The notes beneath the pieces were generated by a model, which was not told where the DNA came from, did not search any database, and saw nothing but the letters and a program-made list of their open reading frames with translations. The translations under genes and the position numbers were made by a program. Below, piece after piece: positions 8,513 through 15,947 of a DNA stretch of 48,415 bases (position 1 is its first letter; each line of letters opens with the position of its first letter). This stretch comes from Lachnospiraceae bacterium (lineage in GTDB: Bacteria > Bacillota > Clostridia > Lachnospirales > Lachnospiraceae): contig JAGBCB010000028.1 of NCBI GenBank assembly GCA_017938145.1, forward strand, positions 1-48,415, written 5' to 3'.

Positions 8513-9481
8513 ATGAATATTTACAAGGAATATGTGGAATGGTTTGAAGCATTGGATTTCTTTATGGAATATATGTCTAAGTTTCCTGAACCATTTAATA
8601 ATCCGGCATTTGCAAGTGCAGTAGTATTGATAGCAGTGGCGTTTCTTCTTGTATCGGTAATGGAGCATCTGCGAAACTGGCGTATTGGCAAGCGGATCAA
8701 GAGAAAGAACCGTGAACTGGAGCTGAAGCGTCTGGAAATGCAGATGAAAGAGGAAGAACATAGGAAACGTGTTTCAGAAATGGAAGAATACATGCGTTTT
8801 ATGATGATGGCTCAGATGCAGAACATGAATTCCTTGCTTGGAATGAGTTTTGAACAGTGGCGCTATCACAGGCATGGTTATATAATTCCGGAACCTGAAT
8901 TTTACCAGGAGGACGTACCAGAACAGGAAGATATCTGCATAACTGAAGTTAAGAGTTCGGTAGAGGAGCCCGAAGAGCAGACGATACCTAAAGAAAATGA
9001 AAATCCAGTAGAGGTAACAGAAGAACCAGAGTATGGGGACGATGAAGAATTACCGGAGCTTCCGGTCAGTCTGGAAGAAATACAGGATGATTCTGAAATG
9101 GAGGAGGAAGATGTTATTCCTGTTATTTTACAGCATAACGAACCTCCAAAGGAATCAGAAGATACAGAAGGGTTAACCAAGGAACAGCAGTCGGATTTCG
9201 CAAAACTGATTGCAATGATGCAGGCACAGGAAAAGCAGAAAGAGGAAATTGGTGCCTATAACCGTCAGAGAACGGCGATTACGAAAAACAACATGGAAGT
9301 GCTGGATCGAGGTTTGCAGGCTGCGTCAAAGTCAGAGGATAAGAAAAAGCACGGTGGAAAGAATGCAGATTCATTGGATAAAAGAAAACAGGCAGCTTTG
9401 GAAGCTTTAGAGGCAGACAAACAGAAGGAAGCAGGCAAAGCGTCCGGCGAAAAGCGTAAGCTTTTTAGCGGACGCAAATAA
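8513..9481 (+). CDS. Membrane-anchored coiled-coil protein of the transfer region
   Basis: A 322-residue protein: a short aromatic N-terminus, one membrane segment at about residues 33-51, then a strongly charged K/R/E helix (about 55-90) likely to be a coiled coil on the cytosolic side. A very acidic E/P/D-rich linker spans about 125-220, and the C-terminus is basic and Lys/Ala-rich. No enzyme motif is visible. It is the first gene behind promoter motif B and leads into the HD-GYP and ArdC-like genes. Its architecture suits a scaffold or tether in the conjugation apparatus, but that is inference; I do not recognise the family. Confidence 0.6.
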   Translation: MNIYKEYVEWFEALDFFMEYMSKFPEPFNNPAFASAVVLIAVAFLLVSVMEHLRNWRIGKRIKRKNRELELKRLEMQMKEEEHRKRVSEMEEYMRFMMMAQMQNMNSLLGMSFEQWRYHRHGYIIPEPEFYQEDVPEQEDICITEVKSSVEEPEEQTIPKENENPVEVTEEPEYGDDEELPELPVSLEEIQDDSEMEEEDVIPVILQHNEPPKESEDTEGLTKEQQSDFAKLIAMMQAQEKQKEEIGAYNRQRTAITKNNMEVLDRGLQAASKSEDKKKHGGKNADSLDKRKQAALEALEADKQKEAGKASGEKRKLFSGRK

Positions 9482-9504
9482 AAGAACTTGGGGTTGTGAA
9501 GACT

Positions 9505-9547
9505 GCTGCAGAGGGAACCTGAAAGAATTTCAGGTTTCTTCTGCAGC
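9505..9547 (+). other. Long intergenic hairpin
   Basis: GCTGCAGAGGGAACCTGAAA pairs with TTTCAGGTTTCTTCTGCAGC (20 positions, two G-U) around GAA. It sits between the coiled-coil gene and the HD-GYP gene and has no U-tract. It may protect or punctuate the transcript, or set the ratio of upstream to downstream expression. Confidence 0.65.
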
Positions 9548-9578
9548 CGCCCGCGGCCACGGATGGGAGGGAATAACA

Positions 9579-10103
9579 GTGAACAGTCATAGTTTTAGAG
9601 TGTGTTTATTATCCATGTTGACCGGAATTGCACTTAGAATGCCGGAAAGTGATATATGGGTTTTGGCAGAGGCTGCTTGGCTGCATGATGTCGGGAAGTG
9701 TGCGGTTGCACCAGAGATTTTGGATAAGCCAGCAGGGTTGGAAGAGGAAGAAGTAGCAGAAATGCAGCGACATGTGGAATATGGCTATCAAATGTTGATG
9801 CGGATGGACAATATTTCTCCGATGGTAAGAGAAGCAGTGTACGAGCATCATGAAAACATGGATGGATCTGGTTATCCTAGAGGGTTAGCGGGGGAAGATA
9901 TTTCTTTATATGCCAGGATTATTCATATCGCAGATGTGTATGATGCATTGACTTCCAGAAGATGCTATAAGGATGCCATGTGCTCCGCAGAAGCAGTAGC
10001 ATACCTGCAGAGTGAAGCAGATAAAATGTTTGATGGTGCAATTTTGCAGATTTTCATTGAAAAGGTAGTAGGAAGTTTTGTGGAGAACACTAACGAGAAA
10101 TGA
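9579..10103 (+). CDS. Minimal HD-GYP domain phosphodiesterase
   Basis: A 174-residue stand-alone HD-GYP domain with no sensor or receiver part. Visible motifs in order are the N-terminal H-S-F-R-V helix, L-H-D-V-G-K (residues about 35-40), the K-P-x-x-L-x-x-x-E loop with R-H-V-E-Y-G, E-H-H-E-N-M-D-G-S-G-Y-P (about 87-98), and R-I-I-H-I-A-D-V-Y-D-A-L-T-S. All metal ligands expected of an active cyclic-di-GMP phosphodiesterase appear present. The start is GTG at 9579 with GGGAGG upstream; no in-frame ATG precedes the domain. It is cotranscribed with transfer-region genes, so the ICE may tune c-di-GMP in its host, for instance surface attachment. Activity is inferred from motifs. Confidence 0.85.
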   Translation: MNSHSFRVCLLSMLTGIALRMPESDIWVLAEAAWLHDVGKCAVAPEILDKPAGLEEEEVAEMQRHVEYGYQMLMRMDNISPMVREAVYEHHENMDGSGYPRGLAGEDISLYARIIHIADVYDALTSRRCYKDAMCSAEAVAYLQSEADKMFDGAILQIFIEKVVGSFVENTNEK

Positions 10104-10110
10104 GGTTCTT

Positions 10111-11100
10111 ATGAAGCAGAAGTGTGAGAGTATTATAATAGAGCAGTTACAGGAAATCAGAAGTGAGCATGGTATGAAGGAATATCTTACCATGCTTGCC
10201 CGGTTTCCTCAAATGGGATATGAAAATGTGTTATTGCTGATGCATTTATTTCCGGAGGCAACGATGGTTTGTGGAAAGGGTGCATGGAAAAAGTATCAGG
10301 CAGATGTTAAAGCAGGGGAACGTGCGATTCCTCTGCTTTGCCCTTTAGGTGCTGTCGGGGATATGACGAAGGTATCTTATGGAGTGGTCGGTGTGTTTGA
10401 TATTTCACAGGTACAAAATAGGGAAACGATTCACATAGAGCCTGTTACTAAAGCATGTTCAGTGGAACACATATGGAAGGAAAACTATTCGTATGTTGTC
10501 TTGGAAGATATCAATGGGGAATATATCCGTAGCAGGTTATTAAAAAGTACAGTGAATGAAGATGAGCATACAATATATCTTCGAAAAGGATTGTCAGAAG
10601 AATCAAGGGAAGCAGAACTTCTTAAACTGTATGTAAAGATGAGGGTTAAAAAAGCGGAAGTAACGGTATTCGAAGAAGAACTTTGTGATTACCTGCAGAT
10701 TGTCATGAAGCGGTACTTTTGTTGTATTTCGGAACAGGATGGGAAAGTGCGATATAGTGAATTGTTTGTAAGTCCGGAAGATGAATTTCGTGGCTTTTTA
10801 CGGAGCTTGTCTATTCATATTATAGGGATGATTTCAGAGTTAACCGGACAGAACTTTCTTAGTTTTATTGAAACGGCATTATGCAATATCTTCTTTGAAC
10901 CGGAGGAGTTGGCGGAGACAGTGATGCATGTTATGGACGCTGCAGAACGGACAGATACAGAAGAAATGCAGCAAGAGTTACTTGCGTTCAGTAACAGGGT
11001 GTCAGCAATGACACAGGAAGAATACCAGATGATTCGGGGATTAAGGAATAAACAGCAGCTGTTTTCGTTTCCGATGCCAAATTATAGGGGTACCAGATAG
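10111..11100 (+). CDS. ArdC-like N-terminal domain protein
   Basis: A 329-residue protein. The N-terminal ~75 residues fit the ArdC/DUF1738 single-strand DNA-binding fold pattern of mobile elements: a helical start, F-P-x-M-G-Y-E-N-V-L-L-L in place of the usual S-x-x-N-x-L-L-I, then W-K-K-Y-Q-A-D-V-K-A-G-E-R-A-I-P-L-L-C-P-L. The rest is unassigned and has no visible metalloprotease HExxH motif. ArdC-type proteins protect incoming plasmid DNA or help the transferred strand. The start is ATG 10111 after GAGG, 7 nt past the HD-GYP stop. The cargo cassette begins directly after its stop, so this gene marks the left edge of the insertion point. Confidence 0.5.
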   Translation: MKQKCESIIIEQLQEIRSEHGMKEYLTMLARFPQMGYENVLLLMHLFPEATMVCGKGAWKKYQADVKAGERAIPLLCPLGAVGDMTKVSYGVVGVFDISQVQNRETIHIEPVTKACSVEHIWKENYSYVVLEDINGEYIRSRLLKSTVNEDEHTIYLRKGLSEESREAELLKLYVKMRVKKAEVTVFEEELCDYLQIVMKRYFCCISEQDGKVRYSELFVSPEDEFRGFLRSLSIHIIGMISELTGQNFLSFIETALCNIFFEPEELAETVMHVMDAAERTDTEEMQQELLAFSNRVSAMTQEEYQMIRGLRNKQQLFSFPMPNYRGTR

Positions 11101-11130
11101 GGCAGATAGTGAAAAAATAGAGTGAAATAT

Positions 11131-11261
11131 GTCACATGTAACAATTTGATTGCAAAATATATAAAAATATGTTATTAATAACAATATAGTAAGCGTTGAT
11201 TGAAAATATGTCACGAATAACAATTTGATGCATATTTTCAAGAAAATATGTTATACTTAAC
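11131..11261 (+). promoter_or_regulatory. Tandemly duplicated promoter with four phased operators
   Basis: Four copies of the near-palindrome GTYAYnnnTAAC (or close variants) start at 11131, 11171, 11210 and 11250, that is 40, 39 and 40 bp apart. Copies 1 and 3 are followed by AATTTGAT(T)GCA, and copies 2 and 4 are preceded by AAAATAT, so the array is a 79-bp promoter unit repeated twice. Each unit has a -35 (TTGATT 11146-11151; TTGATG 11225-11230), a 16-nt spacer and a -10 (TATGTT 11168-11173; 11247-11252). Operators 2 and 4 overlap the -10 boxes, and operators 1 and 3 sit just upstream of the -35 boxes. The XRE regulator starting at 11281 is the likely repressor. Confidence 0.75.
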
Positions 11262-11280
11262 ATAAAAGGAGGCTGTTGTT

Positions 11281-11610
11281 ATGAATAACGAAGGTATGAA
11301 CTCTATATTTGAACAAATAAATAATTTAAAAAAGCCCGATTCTGACTCAAAGGAAAAAACTATAGATACTTCAAAAGATACTTTACGAGAAGTGCTGAAT
11401 GGAGTATCAGAGGAAATTCAAAGAGTGTTGGATGCGAATAATTTTACGCAGGAAGATTTGTGCCGGATTACTAGCATGTCTCAATCTAATATCAGTAAAA
11501 TCCAAAACGGAAAAGTTGTACCTAGAATAGAAACCTTACACAAGATTGCAACGGCTACGCACACAAGATTAGTAATAAGTTTTGAGAGCATGGAAGGAGA
11601 TGATCAATAA
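11281..11610 (+). CDS. XRE-family helix-turn-helix regulator of the defence operon
   Basis: A 109-residue protein with a polar N-terminus and an XRE-type HTH at about residues 49-93. The pattern is F-T-Q-E-D-L-C-R-I-T-S-M-S-Q-S-N-I-S-K-I-Q-N-G-K, then L-H-K-I-A-T-A. It is followed by an L-V-I-S-F strand typical of antitoxin-type XRE proteins. AAAGGAGG precedes the start. Its stop overlaps the ATPase start by one base (TAATG), so it is translationally coupled to the effector genes. The four-operator array directly upstream suggests autorepression. It could be a plain repressor or an antitoxin-like partner of the ATPase-nuclease pair. Confidence 0.85.
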   Translation: MNNEGMNSIFEQINNLKKPDSDSKEKTIDTSKDTLREVLNGVSEEIQRVLDANNFTQEDLCRITSMSQSNISKIQNGKVVPRIETLHKIATATHTRLVISFESMEGDDQ

Positions 11611-12722
11611 TGGCATTTATTAAATCAATCGAAATAAATCAATTTAGAGGAATTCAGAGATTAGCGATTTCTGATTTTTCTAATATTAATCTTATAGTAG
11701 GCGATAATAATAGTGGTAAAACGACATTCTTAGAAGCAATACAGTTGTTGTTCGCTAAATCTCAACTGAGCTCCATTAAGAATGTAATTAATCAAAGGAC
11801 TTTGCTCAATCCAGGTAATAACTTTTATACTTCTTTCATCAAAATGTTTAATATGGAACAGGATAAAGAGAATTTGGAGTTTGACATTTATGCGAACACT
11901 TATACTGGACCGCTTGAGTTCGAACTGAGAGGACAGGAAAAAATAATTGCCGGTGAGGATGCTCTTCAGGTATCAAAAAAATCAGTTCGTAACAGAACAC
12001 CGTATAGAACGGCTGGTTTTACTCCTGAAACAGTAAGAGAATTTGTAGGAACTATTATCACTCAAAACGAAAAGAAAACGATGGAAAAAGAGATACGTTT
12101 TACTTCGTTGGATAATGTATTTTCGGGTGTGGTCTCAAAAAAGGAAGTTCATTATATTCCATCTTTTGGACACTTGCGCTATGACTTGTTACAAAACATT
12201 GTAGAAAATCAGGAATATAAGAAGCTTGCAATTGATATTTTAAGGCAATTTGATGAGTCCATTAAGGATATTTGTTATATAAAAGCAGATGATGAATCAT
12301 ATTTTGAAGCCATTATTACGGAGCGTGGTGTGGTTATGCCATTTTCTGTTTATGGAGATGGTATAAAGAAAATACTATATATTCTTAATAAGATGTTTGA
12401 TGCTACAGATTCCATATTGTTGATTGATGAAATAGAAACGGGACTGCACAAAAAATACTATGAAACATTGTTCCCGGTAGTATTTGCTTTGGCAAACAAA
12501 TTGAATGTTCAATTATTCATTGCAACCCATAGTATTGAAGCGATTGATGCAATATTGAAATACGGGAATTATGAAAATAGTAATAGAAATACTGACCCAA
12601 TAAAGGTCATTACATTGAAGAAAGTGAATGAAAATACCGGAAGTAATATAGTTGCCCGAAATGTTACCGGCAAATATGTATACGAAAACAGAAAAGTATT
12701 TGAATTTGAGGTGCGCCTATGA
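11610..12722 (+). CDS. OLD/AAA_21-type ATPase of a putative defence system
   Basis: A 370-residue SMC/ABC-like ATPase. It begins with I-x-x-F-R-G-I-x-x-L, has Walker A G-D-N-N-S-G-K-T (31-38), Walker B L-L-I-D-E-I-E-T-G-L (D273, E274) and the switch motif A-T-H-S near residue 306. This is the ATPase half of OLD-family nucleases and of AriA-type sensors. Unlike classical OLD or GajA, no TOPRIM domain follows in the same chain; it is encoded by the next gene, overlapping by ATGA. The separate ATPase and TOPRIM genes resemble PARIS (AriA/AriB), but assignment to a named system needs a profile search. The coding sequence is AT-rich compared with the ICE backbone. Confidence 0.85.
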   Translation: MAFIKSIEINQFRGIQRLAISDFSNINLIVGDNNSGKTTFLEAIQLLFAKSQLSSIKNVINQRTLLNPGNNFYTSFIKMFNMEQDKENLEFDIYANTYTGPLEFELRGQEKIIAGEDALQVSKKSVRNRTPYRTAGFTPETVREFVGTIITQNEKKTMEKEIRFTSLDNVFSGVVSKKEVHYIPSFGHLRYDLLQNIVENQEYKKLAIDILRQFDESIKDICYIKADDESYFEAIITERGVVMPFSVYGDGIKKILYILNKMFDATDSILLIDEIETGLHKKYYETLFPVVFALANKLNVQLFIATHSIEAIDAILKYGNYENSNRNTDPIKVITLKKVNENTGSNIVARNVTGKYVYENRKVFEFEVRL

Positions 12723-13459
12723 TGACTGAGTTAGTACTTGTTGAAGGCGTATCAGATGTACAGCTGATAAGCTATTATCTACAAAATGTACATGATTGGA
12801 AGCATGAAAGAAATAATGTACTTGGGATTACTGAACTTGATGAACATGAGCACATAGAGAGTCTTTCTAAAAATGGAAATCAACTTATTTTATGTGGGGT
12901 AGGCGGCAATGGAAAATTCGCGCACTTTGTTGAACAGCATCGTGTAAATGATATGTTGATTGAGAAAGATATATCATCCCTAATTGTTGTTACAGACAGG
13001 GATGAAGCCTCGGATGCAAATGTCAGAAGAGTAATCAATAATTCACTTGAAAAAATATCCGTTGAGGTGGGGCGGTGGAAGAATAATGAGGTTGAGGATT
13101 CATTCGGGCAGGTGAAGAATATCTATACATACCTTTTAATTATTCCGCCAAATGAAAGAGGTGCATTGGAGAGAGTAATTATTGATGCATTGAAGGATAT
13201 TCCGGAAGAAACGGAGTTGATTCAAGAAGTGATTCAGTTTATTGATTCCTTAAAAGGAGGATTGGTTCCTGATTTGAATCAAGTTAATAAAGCGAACAAA
13301 GCAACGGTAGGAACTTTTTTCAGTGTCCGCAATCCTAAAAATGCGATGAGGTCTTTTGGTATTTTTATTTCGAATATTGACTGGTCAAAATCTGCATCAT
13401 TACAGCAGGTATTTTTACCATTCACGTATTTGGGAGAAGTAAAACCAATAGAAAAATAA
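12719..13459 (+). CDS. Stand-alone TOPRIM / DUF3226-like nuclease-type protein
   Basis: A 246-residue protein with the TOPRIM signature: V-E-G-V-S-D (Glu9), a glycine-rich G-V-G-G-N-G-K-F near 60-67, and V-V-T-D-R-D-E (Asp93, Asp95). The later P-P-N-E-R-G-A-L-E-R motif matches the Pro...G-x-L-E feature of DUF3226 proteins. The Glu and two Asp would coordinate metal for nucleic-acid cleavage. The gene overlaps the ATPase by 4 bp, so the two products are probably made in a fixed ratio and act as a complex. In PARIS-type systems the AriB TOPRIM effector is released when a phage trigger is sensed; whether that holds here is inference. Confidence 0.75.
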   Translation: MMTELVLVEGVSDVQLISYYLQNVHDWKHERNNVLGITELDEHEHIESLSKNGNQLILCGVGGNGKFAHFVEQHRVNDMLIEKDISSLIVVTDRDEASDANVRRVINNSLEKISVEVGRWKNNEVEDSFGQVKNIYTYLLIIPPNERGALERVIIDALKDIPEETELIQEVIQFIDSLKGGLVPDLNQVNKANKATVGTFFSVRNPKNAMRSFGIFISNIDWSKSASLQQVFLPFTYLGEVKPIEK

Positions 13460-13525
13460 AGAAATCTTTCATTATAAATATATGGGATTACAAGAATAGG
13501 TTTCGGAAATGGGAGGAAATGTACA

Positions 13526-14893
13526 ATGTCTTGTATTTATTGTGGAACTAAAATAGATTTAGCCGACTCAGACATTATTCCAGATGCACTTACTAATGCG
13601 AAAATTATCAATCCTCATGTCTGTAGAGTGGCTCATAATAATAGATTTAGTGACATGTTCGAAAACGAAATTATTAATGACATGGCATTAATTACCAATG
13701 AACTAGATATTAAGTCAAGTAAAGGAAAGAAATATGCAGTATATGATGCAAAGGTGGTTGTTGGAGGTACGGAATATAAGACAAAACTATCTTCCGATAC
13801 CGAGCTTTTCAAGGGCAGTAAATTTATGGTTACAGAAGATGGAAAAACTAAGCTTGGACCGCTTGAACAAGTAATGAAGATTAAAAATGCTACTGAAGAA
13901 AATGTTCAGGTAGTTGATGTTAATCATATAGAGATAGAAAAAAGAGTTATTATAAAAACGGAAACATATTTTTCATTGGCAATGTATAGGTTGATGACAA
14001 AAATTGCATTTGAATGGTATTGCCTTCATAACGGAATTGAAGATAAAAATGATAAATTTGAGGATATAATTAATTTTATTGTTAAAGGAGAGGGTAACAA
14101 TCCCGTGACAATAGTGGGGAATGAAACGGTATACGGTTTGTTTGATCAGTATACCAATTTTGCAAATCACACGTTGTTATGTTATATAGCATCCGATAAT
14201 TCTGTTAATATACTTATTAGTTTATTTGGCATAGCTATTTATAATGTGCGCATTTTGAATGAAGTGATAGAAGAGTGTAGCTGCAATGCTCTTTTTCAAA
14301 CGTTAACAATTGATGCAAAAAGAGAGCAGTTCTATTTTAAGAATAAAGAAGAGTTAAATGATAATTTAATAAACTCTTTTTATAATATGGATTTTGGGAA
14401 TGGTATGACAGTGCTGATGCCAAAAGACATGACAGATATGTCCTTACAATATCAAATGCTATACCTACAAAATTATGATTTGTTTGCAACAAATTTGATG
14501 TGTGTGGATAAACCAGATTCGGTAATTGTTCATATGATAATAAAACATATCGAAAAGCTTCTACAAGAATCTGCGCTTACTATAAGAGGCCTAAAGAGGT
14601 TTGTGAATGAGCATAAAGAGTATTTAGAGCGGGAAAATGCATTGAATCCTAATGGTACAAATAAGCAGAGTATTTTTATGTTTTTTATTCTTTATACTAT
14701 AGGAAATTCAAATGGGAAAATTAGTAGTATGAAAGAACTGATTTCATATTTAAAGCAAAGGTTTTCAGGGACAGAAATATCAATAAGCGACGATATGAGT
14801 AAAAATCTATATACTGAAATATTTAAGGACAAAGATTACTTTGAGAAGATAAAAATGGGAGCTTTGGTAGTAGATAAATGGGAATTTGAATAA
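13526..14893 (+). CDS. Zinc-ribbon/HNH-like protein, third gene of the defence operon
   Basis: A 455-residue protein. The N-terminus reads C-I-Y-C-G (3-7), S-D-I-I-P-D-A-L-T-N (15-24), V-C-R-x-x-H-N-N (32-39), F-S-D-M-F-E. This is the layout of HNH_5-type domains (CxxC ... H-I-I-P-x-A-L ... C-x-x-H-N), except that the first catalytic His is Asp16, so nuclease activity is doubtful and zinc binding more likely. The remaining ~400 residues are mixed helix/strand with no family I recognise. It follows the TOPRIM gene by 66 bp with its own GGGAGG site. Its AT-rich composition matches the two genes before it. It could be a substrate-recognition or sensor component, or an unrelated passenger. Confidence 0.6.
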   Translation: MSCIYCGTKIDLADSDIIPDALTNAKIINPHVCRVAHNNRFSDMFENEIINDMALITNELDIKSSKGKKYAVYDAKVVVGGTEYKTKLSSDTELFKGSKFMVTEDGKTKLGPLEQVMKIKNATEENVQVVDVNHIEIEKRVIIKTETYFSLAMYRLMTKIAFEWYCLHNGIEDKNDKFEDIINFIVKGEGNNPVTIVGNETVYGLFDQYTNFANHTLLCYIASDNSVNILISLFGIAIYNVRILNEVIEECSCNALFQTLTIDAKREQFYFKNKEELNDNLINSFYNMDFGNGMTVLMPKDMTDMSLQYQMLYLQNYDLFATNLMCVDKPDSVIVHMIIKHIEKLLQESALTIRGLKRFVNEHKEYLERENALNPNGTNKQSIFMFFILYTIGNSNGKISSMKELISYLKQRFSGTEISISDDMSKNLYTEIFKDKDYFEKIKMGALVVDKWEFE

Positions 14894-15020
14894 AAATTTA
14901 GTACCATATCTTAGTAAGGTAAGGTCTGATGCTTTTTCGATAAGAAATCATTTTTGTTATTGAGAGCCTAAAATAGCCATCCGCAGCAGCCTGCTTCAGT
15001 AAAGCCAGCATATAAATTGG
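14894..15020. other. Gene-free spacer after the defence operon
   Basis: This is the first part of the 506-bp stretch 14894-15399 without a credible gene. I see no coding pattern, no clear terminator directly after the stop at 14893 and no strong promoter. GGTAAGGTC and short AT-rich runs are the only visible words. The rest of the stretch holds the structured element, a terminator and promoter motif C, listed separately. Confidence 0.5.
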
Positions 15021-15156
15021 GCAAGCGCAACGTTCCGGATAAAACCTACACATAGGAACCTGCGGGAAAACAGGGAGCGCTTAGACCGTGTGCGGAGTTC
15101 TGGCGGAGCACTGGGGTCTGCTCCCGGCTTCTTTTTCCGCAGGTTCCGTTGCTTGC
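15021..15156 (+). ncRNA. Putative structured RNA with four nested stems
   Basis: Nested pairing covers 136 nt. P1 is GCAAgcGCAAC (15021-15031) with GTTGCTTGC (15148-15156). P2 is GGAACCTGCGG (15055-15065) with CCGCAGGTTCC (15137-15147), a perfect 11 bp stacked directly on P1 at the 3' side. P3 is GGGAGC (15073-15078) with GCTCCC (15120-15125). P4 is AGACC (15083-15087) with GGTCT (15115-15119). It is clearly more GC-rich than its AT-rich flanks. A rho-independent terminator follows at 15252. It does not match a riboswitch, ribozyme or tmRNA that I can recall. It could instead be a DNA-level structure such as a transfer origin or a mobile-element end. Confidence 0.6.
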
Positions 15157-15251
15157 GAACATATTTCCCAAAAAGAAAAAAATGAAAGCCCGAATCAGAG
15201 TAGTGGGTGGATGTAAGAAATATTTTCAAAAAACGTATATTAATGCGAAGA

Positions 15252-15291
15252 AGAGAATTGCCAATGCAAAGAAGGTGGTTCTCTTTTTTTT
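15252..15291 (+). terminator. Rho-independent terminator
   Basis: AGAGAATTGCC pairs with GGTGGTTCTCT (11 positions, three G-U) around an 11-nt loop, followed by eight T. It lies about 95 nt past the structured element and before promoter motif C, so it would end the defence-operon transcript or a separate RNA and insulate the transfer operon. Confidence 0.8.
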
Positions 15292-15353
15292 GTTGCTCAA
15301 AATATGGAGGGTAACGATTCCTTTGAAAAAGAGCAATAAATATAGGAAGTATT

Positions 15354-15391
15354 CCCCTCTATATATCTTATGTAAAACAAAGAAAGAGAGG
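15354..15391 (+). promoter_or_regulatory. Shared ICE promoter/leader motif, copy C (transfer operon)
   Basis: CCCCTCTATATAT (15354-15366) precedes the transfer operon by 34 bp. It is preceded by GCAATAAA (15333-15340), as in copy A. CCTCT can pair with the AGAGG of the ribosome site (15387-15391), as in copy B. Confidence 0.5.
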
Positions 15392-15399
15392 TATTTTCT

Positions 15400-15930
15400 A
15401 TGGAATTTAAAGGAATTGCAAGTAATGAAGTGCAAACCGAAAAGGATGTTTTAGTGGCTTCTTGCGGGATTAACGAAGAAAATCCGGAGGAACCAAAGGC
15501 ACAGATTCTGGTGGAAACTAAAAAGCTGGACTTATCCAGTGGTGAGGAAGAAGTCATTGAACGTATTGATTTGTACGGACCGATTGTGAACTGCTTCCGA
15601 AACCTTCAGCATATGATGTTGGATATTCAGTTTGACAGTGCTTCCGATCCGGATTTCATCCGGGTAGTCAGAGTATTAAAAGAATTTTGTGTGCCAGAGA
15701 ACAGTCTGGATGAAGAAAGTGATAGTCTTTCGATTGTTGTAGTTACCATCATGCCGGTTTCCTTAGAGGGAGAGTACTTTGCTGCAGGTGTTAATGGAAG
15801 CTGGGTAGTAATGCCATCACAGGCGAACCGTCTACCGGATACCATTCGTTTTATCTTCAATAACATCGATTTCCATACGTACCGGATTAACGAAAGCGAG
15901 TTGGAGTTACCGGATGAAACGGAAGAGTAA
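15400..15930 (+). CDS. Conserved-looking hypothetical protein of the transfer operon
   Basis: A 176-residue acidic, soluble protein with no signal peptide, membrane segment or recognised motif. It has alternating hydrophobic strands (I-V-V-V-T-I-M-P, W-V-V-M-P), suggesting a compact alpha/beta domain with a disordered acidic tail. AGAGAGG precedes the ATG by 8 nt. It is the first gene behind promoter motif C and sits 17 bp before the VirB4-like ATPase, so it is probably a small accessory component of the mating apparatus. Function unknown. Confidence 0.6.
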   Translation: MEFKGIASNEVQTEKDVLVASCGINEENPEEPKAQILVETKKLDLSSGEEEVIERIDLYGPIVNCFRNLQHMMLDIQFDSASDPDFIRVVRVLKEFCVPENSLDEESDSLSIVVVTIMPVSLEGEYFAAGVNGSWVVMPSQANRLPDTIRFIFNNIDFHTYRINESELELPDETEE

Positions 15931-15947
15931 AAAAGGGGGAATGGCAA

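Noticed and set aside
11131-11261. CRISPR-like array
   Set aside because: The repeats are short palindromes with related, not unique, spacers and lie in a promoter; no cas genes are nearby.
15149-15454. 101-codon reading frame across the structured element and terminator
   Set aside because: Extremely Lys-rich, crosses a strong terminator and promoter motif C, and overlaps the real gene at 15400. No ribosome site fits.
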